From Hyphomicrobiaceae bacterium (lineage in GTDB: Bacteria; Pseudomonadota; Alphaproteobacteria; Rhizobiales; Hyphomicrobiaceae): a DNA stretch of 64,000 nucleotides. Positions within the stretch are counted from its first letter, which is position 1; every line of letters starts with the position of its first letter. The stretch is taken from assembly GCA_021775735.1 (NCBI GenBank), contig JAJFHG010000021.1:36149-100148 (forward strand). Direction: 5' to 3'. The translations under genes and the position numbers were made by a program. Positions 56,126-64,000 of this stretch are shown here, in pieces. The notes under the pieces were generated by a model. It had not been told where the DNA came from and searched no databases. It was given only the letters and a program-made list of their open reading frames with translations.

Positions 56126-56235
56126 AGCACACCCCACGCATTGTTGAGCGAAGATAGCGTGCTTTAGCCGATCGGCATCATGTGTTGTGGGGTCTCTGGC
56201 TTTCAACTGCAGAGTTTGCAAATGAGAGTACTGAT

Positions 56236-56499
56236 TTAGCGACGGCGAAAACGACTGTGATGTCTGCGTGGAATTTCGCCAGCATTTGCCAGGGCATCGA
56301 CGCAACGTCGTGAAATATTGCCACCCGCCGAGCGCATGCAGGAGCGCAGCTTTGAACTTCCGACTTTATAGGACGGACAGAACCGATAGAAATCAGTCTT
56401 ACACGCTGATTTCACGCGGCGAGAGTAGGCATTTGCGTCACTGGTTGCCACCATTGCGGTCAAGCTGACGAGTACCACTGTAAGTGTACCTCGGGTCAT
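56236..56499 (-). CDS. Small secreted Cys-containing protein
   Basis: 87 residues from ATG 56499. Signal peptide TLTVVLVSLTAMVATSDANA, then ACKTDFYRFCPSYKVGSSK, LRSCMRSAGG and RRCVDALAN (four cysteines), and an Arg/His-rich tail. The spacing resembles the cysteine-rich repeat of rhizobial secreted proteins; function unknown. Confirmed by the clear signal peptide and the fit of the Cys motif. Confidence 0.72.
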   Translation of the reverse strand: MTRGTLTVVLVSLTAMVATSDANAYSRRVKSACKTDFYRFCPSYKVGSSKLRSCMRSAGGNISRRCVDALANAGEIPRRHHSRFRRR

Positions 56500-56814
56500 T
56501 TTTGGTTCCTCGTGATAAGACACGGTTTAAGGTGGCGGCTAATTTGGAAACAAATATGCTCATTACAAGGCGCCTTTTGACGCGCGACCAACGTATTGAT
56601 CATGGTTTTCCTACCAAACAGCGGTCACGGTCCCTGAGAATATTGGCAAAATACCGGACTATGATGATGGTGCGTTCCGCAATGTCGCAGGTCATTATCT
56701 GAAGGCAGACGATTGCCTGTGTGTGCTCTTGAAGCAAAGAAATGACGCCCTCCTAATCATAGGAAGGCGCCAATAATGTTTACGAAGCACCTCGTTTGAG
56801 GCGTTCGGCATATG
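56500..56814. other. Intergenic stretch with one hairpin
   Basis: About 315 bases between two small minus-strand genes. I find no gene; the plus-strand frame running through it has no homology I recognise. A stem CGCCCTCCT/AGGAAGGCG (56746-56754 and 56761-56769, one mismatch) lies about 45 bases beyond the stop of the next minus-strand gene and may end its transcript, although the T-tract is weak. Confidence 0.45.
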
Positions 56815-57099
56815 TTAGTTTGTTGCTGGTGTATCCAGCTTTGTTGGCAGATAGACAGAGACAAACGTTTTTTGTCCATTTTTATAAGCAGTTCCCGTCC
56901 AACGACCGTCTTCATCACGATCAAGCCGAGATACGTTCTTGTAATTTTTGGCAACGAGCAGTTTACGAACCTGCTCTGCATTGGCATTGGCTGACAGCTG
57001 CGCCGTGAATGCTGCTTGTGATGCAGACGTGTCGCCAGCCAGTGCCGGAATGGATGCGCTGGCAACAATGGCGAGGCCGAGGCAAAGTGCTTTGTTCAT
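56815..57099 (-). CDS. Small secreted PepSY-like protein
   Basis: 94 residues. Signal peptide LCLGLAIVASASIPALAG followed by a small domain with AEQVRKLLVAKNYKNVSRLD and WTGTAYKNGQKTFVSVYL, the layout of PepSY-like/YpeB-type domains. Periplasmic. No function can be assigned. Confidence 0.7.
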   Translation of the reverse strand: MNKALCLGLAIVASASIPALAGDTSASQAAFTAQLSANANAEQVRKLLVAKNYKNVSRLDRDEDGRWTGTAYKNGQKTFVSVYLPTKLDTPATN

Positions 57100-57278
57100 G
57101 ATTTTATTTCCTTATTCAGGTTGCTCATGTCTCACTCTGAGAGTGTAACGGAGCGTTTCACCGCCATTCGGGGAGGTAATTACGCACCGCGTTACCTGAC
57201 TTCATAGAAAAATCCGGTGTTCACTACAACTCACAATGCCGTGCAGTTTGGGAGGATTGAGTTCAGCAAAACGTGATC

Positions 57279-57312
57279 AAAAAAAAGGGGGTGGTTGACT
57301 GCCAACCACCCC
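57279..57312 (-). terminator. Intrinsic terminator for the next minus-strand gene
   Basis: On the minus strand the 10-bp stem GGGGTGGTTG/CAACCACCCC (57303-57312 and 57288-57297) is followed by eight T (57279-57286). It lies about 30 bases past the stop of the 57340 gene. Confidence 0.88.
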
Positions 57313-57339
57313 AATTACAAAGACTATGTCTCGGGCAAA

Positions 57340-57525
57340 TTATTTGCCGTCCTCTGCTTTTTCACAGCTCTTTTTTTCATCGTTCCAGGTCTCACCGTCT
57401 TTGCAATCTTCCTGAGCGCTGACGACCGGGGACTGTGTTGTTGCTCCGGTGATGGTTGCAAGCGATCCAAATGACAAGGCAAAGACTGAAACGACAAGTG
57501 TCGATAGAATTGCGAACAATTTCAT
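57340..57525 (-). CDS. Very small secreted protein
   Basis: 61 residues. Signal peptide LFAILSTLVVSVFALSFGS and a short mature part SAQEDCKDGETWNDEKKSCE with two cysteines, like the 'Cx6-8W..xxC' chitin-binding-like mini-domains seen in secreted proteins. The upstream reading frame to 57699 lacks coding character. A strong terminator follows. Confidence 0.68.
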   Translation of the reverse strand: MKLFAILSTLVVSVFALSFGSLATITGATTQSPVVSAQEDCKDGETWNDEKKSCEKAEDGK

Positions 57526-57864
57526 TTTAGAACTCCCGTGTTGTGATCCTGTGCTGGCGTGTCTTGATTGAAGGAATCTCTCAGCACGGTTGGGAGTGTG
57601 TTTTCGATTCGTGTTCATGACGTGGGCTGAATTAGGCAGAAAATAGATAGCTAAACCCATTGCTATCACTTGTTTTCTCGCCGCTGAAACAATACTCACT
57701 GAGTGTTTGAAAAATTCATGAGTGACATTTACTCGTCTTGTAAAAAAGGGTGTGTTAAAAGCTATGAACGTACACGGGGTGATATTTGTCTCGCTCAGTT
57801 ATTGTGTTTGTGATTATTACTAGAGTGATACAATAGGAAACTATTCAACGACAGGGAGGTGGTT
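57526..57864. other. Divergent intergenic region
   Basis: 339 bases between a minus-strand small secreted protein and a plus-strand Arg/Cys-rich protein, so promoters for both are expected here. A TACAAT -10-like hexamer lies at 57829-57834 but I find no good -35. Nothing else was recognised. Confidence 0.4.
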
Positions 57865-58221
57865 ATGTCGAAAATATTTTTGGCAGTATGTGCCGTCACA
57901 CTTACTTTGTTTGCGGTCAACATGAATAGCTCGGCGACAGCTCAGGCAGGTATTGTTGCACCGGTGATTACGCTGGATTTTGCCGGTACCGATGCAGAGC
58001 CTCTCATTCAAAAAGTTCATGGATGCCATCGTTTTGGTCGCATAGGGCCGTGGACAGGACTCCGTCACCGCCACGTTGGGCCGTTTTGTATTTGGAAGAA
58101 AACGGGTAACGTCTGTAAGCGCTGGCGCAGAATCTGTCGGAAACGCTGCTACGATGCGCGGCGTCCCGGACGTTGTAAAAGAAGGTGCTTTAACAACAAT
58201 GCACCACCAAGGTGCTTCTAG
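57865..58221 (+). CDS. Secreted Arg/Cys-rich protein with 8 cysteines
   Basis: 118 residues. Signal peptide KIFLAVCAVTLTLFAVNMNS to about residue 28, then an acidic-neutral linker and a C-terminal block with Cys in GCHRFG, PFCIWKK, VCKRWRRICRKRCYDARR and GRCKRRCFNNNAPPRCF. The last 60 residues hold eight cysteines and a very high Arg/Lys content, as in disulfide-stabilised cationic peptides. GGGAGG five bases before ATG 57865 is a strong RBS. Function unknown; antimicrobial, metal or nucleic-acid binding are all only possibilities. Confidence 0.75.
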   Translation: MSKIFLAVCAVTLTLFAVNMNSSATAQAGIVAPVITLDFAGTDAEPLIQKVHGCHRFGRIGPWTGLRHRHVGPFCIWKKTGNVCKRWRRICRKRCYDARRPGRCKRRCFNNNAPPRCF

Positions 58222-58271
58222 TTAGCTGGCACCGCTCGTGCTTTGTGTTTAAAGATCGCAAAAAATAGAAA

Positions 58272-58300
58272 GGCTGAGACCTCGCTCTCAGCCTTTTTTT
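58272..58300. terminator. Bidirectional intrinsic terminator
   Basis: Perfect 8-bp stem GGCTGAGA/TCTCAGCC (58272-58279 and 58286-58293) with seven T after it and A-rich bases before it. It lies between the convergent Arg/Cys-rich gene and the MipA-like gene. Confidence 0.9.
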
Positions 58301-58348
58301 GATCCGCTCTGAGGTTGAGTGCTGAGCATGGGCAGATTTCACACGAGG

Positions 58349-59212
58349 TCAGCGCAGGGTATTGAGATCAAATTTATAGCCAATACTCAAACGACCAGAA
58401 AATTGATCTTCGGTTTCGACGATAGGACTGTCTGCGGCATCACCGACGAGACGTGAATAGCGGCCACCAAGTTGCAACCGCCAGCGATCTGATAAGTCGA
58501 CCCGTGCGTTTAGGTCCAAATAGACATCTTTGATGCCAGCACTGGCGTCGTAAGTACCCAGACCAGCCGTCGACAGGCCAGCTTGCGTTGACGTTATGCC
58601 AAAAAAGGTTTGCGCATAGTCATCGTCAGCAATGGTCGTGCCGATCCGTGTCGTGAGAAGAACGCGTTGTGTGAGTTCGTGGGACACCTCAGCGCCAGCT
58701 CGAACGATGACGCCAGAATCGTCTCCCGTGACTTGAGTAGTGACAGAGGTGTCAAACAAAAATTGGCCAAGGCGCAGACCAACATAGCCACCAACAACCA
58801 AACCGTCGTCGATGTCACCGAGACCACCAAGGCGGCGACCATCGCTTTCATCGCGGCCAGTACGATAACCTGCGACAGGCCCGAGTTCGATTGCGTTCCA
58901 CTCAAAAGCCTGAAATCGAATATCGTCGATGCCTTTGAACGACACACGTTTTGCAAACCGGCTAACCTGGGACGTAGACTCATTGGATGAGAAGTCAGGA
59001 ATGATCAGTGGGAACCCAATAACATCGTGTTCATCTGACCCTTCATACTTTGGTTTGACGATTACCATGCCGCCAAGGCGCGCGGACGGGCCATTAAGTC
59101 CTGACTGATCGTATGCGGGGTCACCGTTTGCGAGCGTCGCAGTTGAAAACATTGAGCAACAGATCACGGCAATTTTCAGCACTCGGACAGTCTTGCAATG
59201 ACGTTGGGTCAA
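58349..59212 (-). CDS. MipA/OmpV-family outer-membrane protein
   Basis: 287 residues. An N-terminal signal peptide (TVRVLKIAVICCSMFSTATLANG) is followed by a beta-barrel: GGMVIVKPKYEGSDEHDVIGFPLIIPDF, ending SGRLSIGYKFDLNTLR with a C-terminal aromatic pattern typical of outer-membrane barrels. MipA/OmpV proteins are linked to murein-synthesis complexes or to uptake. The start is non-ATG: TTG 59212 is taken because it gives a full signal peptide; GTG 59182 is the alternative. Confidence 0.85.
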   Translation of the reverse strand: MTQRHCKTVRVLKIAVICCSMFSTATLANGDPAYDQSGLNGPSARLGGMVIVKPKYEGSDEHDVIGFPLIIPDFSSNESTSQVSRFAKRVSFKGIDDIRFQAFEWNAIELGPVAGYRTGRDESDGRRLGGLGDIDDGLVVGGYVGLRLGQFLFDTSVTTQVTGDDSGVIVRAGAEVSHELTQRVLLTTRIGTTIADDDYAQTFFGITSTQAGLSTAGLGTYDASAGIKDVYLDLNARVDLSDRWRLQLGGRYSRLVGDAADSPIVETEDQFSGRLSIGYKFDLNTLR

Positions 59213-59493
59213 GGTGTTTATCCATTTTGAAGGCTAGATCAGGCTGGGTGCGAAGGGTCAGGCCATTGTGCTTAGAAACGCTAACAAATTATGACCGGTT
59301 CACCTGTCACGGGCTGCTGGAACCAGAATGGTGCACAACCGCATCACCTTCATCCGAGCACGTCCTTTTGTCCGTCACGTAACAAAGTTCACCTAGCTCT
59401 CCTGTGCGATCTCATGTTTGAAAATCAGACTGCGCAACTACGGACGAAGAAACCTCTCGTGTCTGCAGAATAATTGTAGCTTTCTTCTCAAGT

Positions 59494-59913
59494 ATGACGG
59501 ATTACCTCTTTGTCTATGGCACGTTGATGAGCGGTTCACAGAGCGCGCAAGCCAAAGCGGTTGCGCGTTCGGCAATGTTTGTTGGACCTGCCCTTTTGCA
59601 AGGTAAACTTTTTCTCGTTGATCAGTATCCAGCCTGCGTGCCATCGGCCGATCCTGACAATCAGGTTCTCGGTGACATATATCAGCTGGCGCAGTCAGAA
59701 CTCCTATCCATGCTTGATGACTATGAAGAGTGCAGTGCTAAATTTCCTGAACCAACGGAATATCGTCGTGTCAAACATCATGTTCGACTGTTATCCGGGG
59801 ATGCGCTTGAAGCGTGGGTCTATATCTACAACCGTTCAACAGTTGGTCTAAACCCCCTTAAAAAGGGGCGTTTTGTTGTTTCTGGTTATGCGCAGGATGT
59901 CACCCGAAAGTAA
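59494..59913 (+). CDS. Gamma-glutamylcyclotransferase-fold (AIG2-like) protein
   Basis: 139 residues. LFVYGTLMSGSQSAQAKAV, GKLFLVDQYPACVPS, LDDYEECSAKFPEPTEYRR and VYIYNRSTVG fit the GGCT/AIG2 fold, whose YGTL strand and Glu in DDYE form the active site. Small cyclotransferases of this type act on gamma-glutamyl peptides or are uncharacterised. Single gene. Confidence 0.85.
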   Translation: MTDYLFVYGTLMSGSQSAQAKAVARSAMFVGPALLQGKLFLVDQYPACVPSADPDNQVLGDIYQLAQSELLSMLDDYEECSAKFPEPTEYRRVKHHVRLLSGDALEAWVYIYNRSTVGLNPLKKGRFVVSGYAQDVTRK

Positions 59914-60022
59914 CGCGCCGTGTTGGGTTCAGCCCGGGCCGGTCATACGGCTTGACGACGATCCTGCTCCGATGGCTAGATTTGGTCTGATGGAGAATAA
60001 TACTTTTTGAATTAGGAGCTCG

Positions 60023-60373
60023 ATGCATATGACGAGAATGATCAACGCCTCACGTCTCACCGCCGTTGTGCTCGCCCTCTTGTTTGCGGCGGTTTCTTTT
60101 GCCCCGGCTGAGGCAGCAAAAGAATGCAAGCCAGGCCATTGGCATTACGGTGGCAGCAATGGTGCCTTTAAGAGTAAAAAAGCCGCCATGCGCGATGCGA
60201 TTCGTTCATGGGCCAGTTTTACCAATTTTGAATATGGATCCGCCTGGGCCTTTTTTAAGCTCGCAGCCAATAAAGGTTCAAAGTGCGAGAAAGAAGTTGG
60301 AAATCGCTGGAGATGCTCGGTTGAAGGGCGCCCATGCAAGCGTGTGCGTCGGGGTAAACGTCGTCGTCGCTAA
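60023..60373 (+). CDS. Secreted Arg-rich protein of unknown function
   Basis: 116 residues. Signal peptide TAVVLALLFAAVSFAPAEA, then KECKPGHWHYGGSNG, AMRDAIRSWASFTNFEYGSA, CEKEVGNRWRCSVEGRPCKR and a very basic tail RRGKRRRR. Four cysteines remain in the mature part. AGGAG four bases upstream of ATG 60023 (ten from ATG 60029) supports a real gene. No recognised family. Confidence 0.72.
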   Translation: MHMTRMINASRLTAVVLALLFAAVSFAPAEAAKECKPGHWHYGGSNGAFKSKKAAMRDAIRSWASFTNFEYGSAWAFFKLAANKGSKCEKEVGNRWRCSVEGRPCKRVRRGKRRRR

Positions 60374-60530
60374 CCAGTGGATTTCGTTGGTGGTTTGAGA
60401 CGGCTTTCGAGCAGCACACCAAGATCAGGCATCATCCACATGTTCCATCGAGTTTAGCGTTCAGTTCTTTTGCGCCAACGCGCAAGAGCGGCTAGATTGA
60501 GTGTTTGATGAGCGAAGAGTTCTGAAAGCT

Positions 60531-61142
60531 ATGCAGCGCGTCAAATATGACTCAATTCGGCCCACCGTCCGGTCTGGTGATGTCCTGGCGTTTGAAGCCA
60601 AGACGTTTGTCGGGCGCTTGATTAGCGCCTGGACGGGTAGCCGTTATTCGCACGTTGGCATTGCCATGTGGTTGGCTGCGTCGGGTGCTGAACCGCGCTT
60701 GTTTTTGTTGGAGTCTCGTGGTCGTCGAGGCGTCACAATGAGACTGTTATCGGGGATTGGCCCGTGTTGGTATCTGCCGACCAACATTCAATGGACAGTG
60801 GATGTCAATCAGTTCATATGGCCGCGCCTTGGTAACGCCAACTATGATTGGAACTCAATTTTCCGACGCCTCATGTTTCGCGCGGCCAAACGCGATGGTG
60901 CCTACTACTGCTCCGAATTCGTCGGCGAAGTTTTAGTCAGAGGTGGGTTTCCCGTTACAGAAGAGGCGTTTCGCGATCCGGGCGCAATTGTTCAAGGCGT
61001 TTTGCGTTATGGGCCAGGGCAGATATTCTGGTTATCAATACCAAAAAAATCACTAGACCCCGAGGCTGTTGGTCTGTTCCACCACATGCAACCACAGGCG
61101 ACCTATCACGCGGAGCCCATGCATCGCGACGCGGGTTACTAA
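60531..61142 (+). CDS. YiiX-like (permuted papain-fold) cysteine hydrolase
   Basis: 203 residues. SGDVLAFEAKTFVGRLISAW, SRYSHVGIAMWL (catalytic His) and GAYYCSEFVGEVLV (catalytic Cys) match the YiiX/YebB/DUF830 family of circularly permuted NlpC/P60-like hydrolases. Such enzymes cleave amide bonds in peptides or lipoproteins. No signal peptide. ATG 60531 or the in-frame GTG 60501 could be the start. Confidence 0.83.
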   Translation: MQRVKYDSIRPTVRSGDVLAFEAKTFVGRLISAWTGSRYSHVGIAMWLAASGAEPRLFLLESRGRRGVTMRLLSGIGPCWYLPTNIQWTVDVNQFIWPRLGNANYDWNSIFRRLMFRAAKRDGAYYCSEFVGEVLVRGGFPVTEEAFRDPGAIVQGVLRYGPGQIFWLSIPKKSLDPEAVGLFHHMQPQATYHAEPMHRDAGY

Positions 61143-61159
61143 ACCGGATTCGACATCTT

Positions 61160-62071
61160 CTACAGAGCCTGAGATGAGCGCGCTCGACCAGACGGAGCTG
61201 TTGCCGTTGCCGGTGGACATTGCGTCTTGACGGGATCTGAGCCGTTCTTTGTTCTTGCAGAGTCAAACTGATATTGGCCATCGCAGACACTCACGCGAGG
61301 CGGAAGCCAGTGTTGTTCAAATTGGTCATGGCCGTCTTTAAGTGTGCGCCAAAACGCGATTTGAGGATGGCTTTGATGGGCGCCCAGTGCCTCCTCACTC
61401 ATACGAAATGGGAACACATGGACATGGAAACGCTTCTGGCTGCCCTTCAGGGCGGCAGTGACGATGGTCCACAGCTCTGTAATGACAGGGTCTGTCATCG
61501 CATAGCAGCCAACAGAGCCACAGCCGCCATGTACCATCAGAAATGACCCGGTGCGGCCATGGCTTTGATCAAACAGGTTTGGATAACCGAGGTTGAAGGA
61601 GCGATGCCAACGGCTGTTGGGATTGAGCTGTTTTTTGCCAACTGTATAGAAGCCTTCAGGTGATTGGCGATCACCTTCCTTATGCTTGGGCCCAAGCTTC
61701 CCGGACCACATGCAAATCGGATAGGTCGCGAAGCGATGAAAACGCCCGTCACGCATGATCCAAAGCTCAAGTTCGAATTCACGCTTGAAGATACGCATAA
61801 AGATAGGTGCACCCAGACGAACACCATGGGCATCTAGACGGCCTTTAAGATTAGTCAGGTCAGGCGTGCCAAATAGCGCGCGGTTCAAGCGATACAGGGT
61901 GAAGTTTTTTGTACGCTTGGCGGCGATAATGTTTTGATCGCGTAAATTGATGTCAAACCCGAGCGTGTAGATCGCGCCAGCCGCTGCAGCCATTAGCAGA
62001 ATAGAAATAAAAAAAAGACGCAAGCCTCTGCGTCTGCGTTTCAGGGATCTGCGTTTCTGGGGCTTGCTCAT
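61160..62071 (-). CDS. YafK-type L,D-transpeptidase, membrane-anchored
   Basis: 303 residues from ATG 62071 (GTG 62089 is six codons upstream). A basic N-terminus and one transmembrane helix (about 20-40) anchor it; the YkuD catalytic domain carries VHGGCGSVGCYAMTD (His, then the nucleophile Cys in SxGCYAM). The block FATYPICMWSGKLGPKHKEG and PEGFYTV is shared with the next gene. It cross-links peptidoglycan or, as YafK/DpaA, removes proteins from murein. A C-terminal tail of low complexity follows. Confidence 0.88.
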   Translation of the reverse strand: MSKPQKRRSLKRRRRGLRLFFISILLMAAAAGAIYTLGFDINLRDQNIIAAKRTKNFTLYRLNRALFGTPDLTNLKGRLDAHGVRLGAPIFMRIFKREFELELWIMRDGRFHRFATYPICMWSGKLGPKHKEGDRQSPEGFYTVGKKQLNPNSRWHRSFNLGYPNLFDQSHGRTGSFLMVHGGCGSVGCYAMTDPVITELWTIVTAALKGSQKRFHVHVFPFRMSEEALGAHQSHPQIAFWRTLKDGHDQFEQHWLPPRVSVCDGQYQFDSARTKNGSDPVKTQCPPATATAPSGRARSSQAL

Positions 62072-62177
62072 GCGTCCCTCTTTTTCCACCCGTCATTCAA
62101 TCCTCTACCTCACCTTCATAGCAATGAACGTGAAGTCTAGGCAATTGATGTGACACGAAGAGGGAGGGGTCGTGGCG

Positions 62178-63134
62178 CTATTGACTGTTAAAACCAAGCG
62201 CGGCGGCGGGCGGCAGCGATTGGCGCGCATCAGCAGGAAATGTCTTTGGTGCCGTCGTCGCAAAGCGGCGCATTTTTGGCCCTGGCACCGTGATGCGTTC
62301 TGAAGCGATCTGCATCTCTTCAGGGTGTGGCGCAAAAGGCGTGAGACGTTGACGCCTAAAGCGTGGGCAGCGCGCTGTGGGATTGACCTGGCGGCCTTCA
62401 GGCAGCACGACATCCACGACATAGCGCCGTTCACACACTGTCACCGTTGGAGGAATACGATGAACTTCAAAATAGTCGTAGCCCTGCTTCATGGTACGCC
62501 AGAAGCGATACCATTTTGATTTGCGATGCCGGGCCAGTTTTTCATCCGTCATACGGAATGGAAAGGCGTGAACATTAAATTCACGCTGGCCACCACGAAG
62601 AGCCTCGCGTGAAAGCGCATAGATCTCTTCAATCAAGGCATCCGTCATGGCGTAACAACCGGCTGACTTGCAATCGCCATGGACCATCAAGTGTCGTCCG
62701 GTGCGATACTTTGATTTGTCGTAGGAGTTGGGGTAGCCGAGATTGAAGGCCAAATGAAACTTGGAATTCGGATTAAGTTGATCGGTTGTGATGGCATAAA
62801 AGCCTTCAGGTGCTTGCTTATCCCCTTGGCGCATTTTGGGGCCAAGCTTACCTGACCAATTGCAAATCGGATAAGTTTTGAAGTGGTAGTAGCGTCCGTC
62901 GTTGCGTAGCTTCCAAACTTCCAACTCTGATTCTTCTTTGAAGATACGCACGAAGATTGGTGCGGACACATCCATGCCCTTGCGACCAAGCATGGAGAGG
63001 GTGTCTTTCGACAAGGGTTGTTCTGAAGCCGGAATGGTGGGGGCCTGACTGCAGGCAGCAACAAGCGCACTGGCAGCAGCAATAAAGGTGACGGCAGCAG
63101 CAAACGATTTGCGGCGAAAGGCTTGGATACTCAT
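62178..63134 (-). CDS. YafK-type L,D-transpeptidase, probable lipoprotein
   Basis: 318 residues from ATG 63134. A lipobox-like VAAC (Cys28) ends the signal sequence FAAAVTFIAAASALVAAC, so it is likely processed and acylated, by Lnt among others. The YkuD domain has VHGDCKSAGCYAMTD and YPICNWSGKLGPKMRQG with FNLGYPN. It is clearly a paralogue of the preceding gene in sequence and order of blocks; each keeps an intact catalytic triad region. An Arg/Pro-rich C-terminal tail follows. Confidence 0.87.
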   Translation of the reverse strand: MSIQAFRRKSFAAAVTFIAAASALVAACSQAPTIPASEQPLSKDTLSMLGRKGMDVSAPIFVRIFKEESELEVWKLRNDGRYYHFKTYPICNWSGKLGPKMRQGDKQAPEGFYAITTDQLNPNSKFHLAFNLGYPNSYDKSKYRTGRHLMVHGDCKSAGCYAMTDALIEEIYALSREALRGGQREFNVHAFPFRMTDEKLARHRKSKWYRFWRTMKQGYDYFEVHRIPPTVTVCERRYVVDVVLPEGRQVNPTARCPRFRRQRLTPFAPHPEEMQIASERITVPGPKMRRFATTAPKTFPADARQSLPPAAALGFNSQ

Positions 63135-63358
63135 AACGCTACGCTCCCCCTGGGCGTACAGCGTGCAGAATTGGCGGAATTTCGTAAAGATCGCATTAAC
63201 CCTTTGATTGCCGATGACCATAATCGGCAACCCCCGTGAGTTCAATTGCGCTGAGTTATCCCCAACAGAGCGGCTAGATTACGGCAGGGATTGGGTGATC
63301 GTCTGGTGGCCTGACGGGCCCTCGATATGAGCAAAAAGGGCCTTAGACCAAGAGTGGC

Positions 63359-64000
63359 CTAGAGACTACGGCCAATTTCGAGGAAGCGGTCCTGGCGCTG
63401 CTTCCTAATCTCCGTTGGGGTCATATTCGAAAATTCTTTCAGAGCGTCCGAAATGGCATCGCCAGTGTCGGCAATTGCCTGGGCCGCATTACGATGGGCA
63501 CCACCAACGGGTTCCGCAATGATGGTGTCGATAATGCCCAACTCTTTGAGGTCCTGAGCGGTAATTTTCATGTTGGTGGCAGCATCAATTGCCTTTGCAG
63601 AATCGCGCCACAGGATCGATGCAGCAGCCTCAGGTGAGGCGACGGTGTAGATAGAATGCTCAAGCATGAGAATACGGTTGGCGGTGGCAATAGCGATAGC
63701 GCCGCCCGAGCCACCCTCTCCAATGACGACTGAGATGAGTGGCACACTAATCTTCAAGCAGCAGTCGGTTGAACGTGCGATCGCTTCTGCTTGTCCGCGC
63801 TCTTCCGCGCTGATGCCGGGATATGCGCCAGCGGTATCAACGAGTGTGATGACAGGGATAGAAAACCGATCCGCCATGTCCATTAAACGAACGGCTTTGC
63901 GATAGCCTTCTGGCATCGCCATGCCAAAGTTGTGTCGAATACGACTTTCGGTGTCTGATCCTTTTTCATGGCCGATGACCATGACGGACTGACCGCGAAA
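63359..64000 (-). CDS. accA: Acetyl-CoA carboxylase carboxyltransferase alpha, 5' end outside
   Basis: The visible C-terminal about 213 residues begin with [14 protein letters not shown] in frame at the window edge and continue with [39 protein letters not shown], the oxyanion-type [17 protein letters not shown] and [14 protein letters not shown], all AccA signatures. With AccD it transfers carboxyl from biotin to acetyl-CoA, the committed step of fatty-acid synthesis. The N-terminal part and start lie beyond base 64000. Confidence 0.95.
   Translation of the reverse strand, partial: FRGQSVMVIGHEKGSDTESRIRHNFGMAMPEGYRKAVRLMDMADRFSIPVITLVDTAGAYPGISAEERGQAEAIARSTDCCLKISVPLISVVIGEGGSGGAIAIATANRILMLEHSIYTVASPEAAASILWRDSAKAIDAATNMKITAQDLKELGIIDTIIAEPVGGAHRNAAQAIADTGDAISDALKEFSNMTPTEIRKQRQDRFLEIGRSL

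Overview
The window looks like a chromosomal segment of an alphaproteobacterium, most likely of the Rhizobiales/Hyphomicrobiales type, with GC near 50% by eye. The evidence is the gene order (mutS-glnD-murJ-trpS-usp-nfuA; tsaB-rimI-fur-plsC-miaB-phoH-ybeY-corC-lnt-HTH-metK-trmB; rimP-nusA-ylxR-infB-rbfA-truB-rpsO-pnp), an OlsB-type ornithine-lipid acyltransferase, the fused YlxR-L7Ae protein, and an Irr-box-like iron control element upstream of nfuA. No phage, transposon or CRISPR array was seen, and no gene is clearly broken by frameshift.

Layout. 1-1.75 kb: the 3' part of a strongly repetitive gene built from 23-residue units in a five-unit super-repeat. 2-6 kb: a lone ParA-like ATPase, tRNA-Gly(GCC), a ProXp-ala-type editing protein, a thioredoxin-TPR protein, a LON-domain protein and a Trm112-like protein. 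6-12 kb: a hybrid histidine kinase, OlsB, and malic enzyme MaeB on the minus strand. 12-44.6 kb: a dense plus-strand housekeeping block for mismatch repair, nitrogen signalling, lipid II flipping, tRNA charging and modification, Fe-S assembly, lipoprotein acylation, SAM synthesis, and translation and RNA turnover. Intrinsic terminators follow nfuA, trmB, rpsO and pnp.

44.7-61 kb is accessory. Its centre (46.8-50.6 kb) is a compact unit of ECF sigma factor, anti-sigma factor, small secreted Cys-rich peptide, DUF692/MNIO enzyme and DUF2063 partner. This is the architecture of a bufferin-like, copper-related RiPP system. A GC-rich hairpin separates the peptide gene from its modifying genes, and a near-perfect palindrome lies upstream of the peptide gene. 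A PCuAC copper chaperone follows at 51.3 kb, and three small monohaem cytochromes c lie at 53.7-55.1 kb. Two PilZ proteins, a PPK2 polyphosphate kinase, a CbiX-like protein, several short secreted proteins (one Arg/Cys-rich with 8 Cys), an OmpV/MipA outer-membrane protein and a YiiX-like cysteine peptidase fill the rest.

61-64 kb: two tandem YafK-type L,D-transpeptidases, one membrane-anchored and one a probable lipoprotein, and the 3' part of accA, which runs off the window. All functional calls come from motif recognition and remembered family features; no database search was possible.
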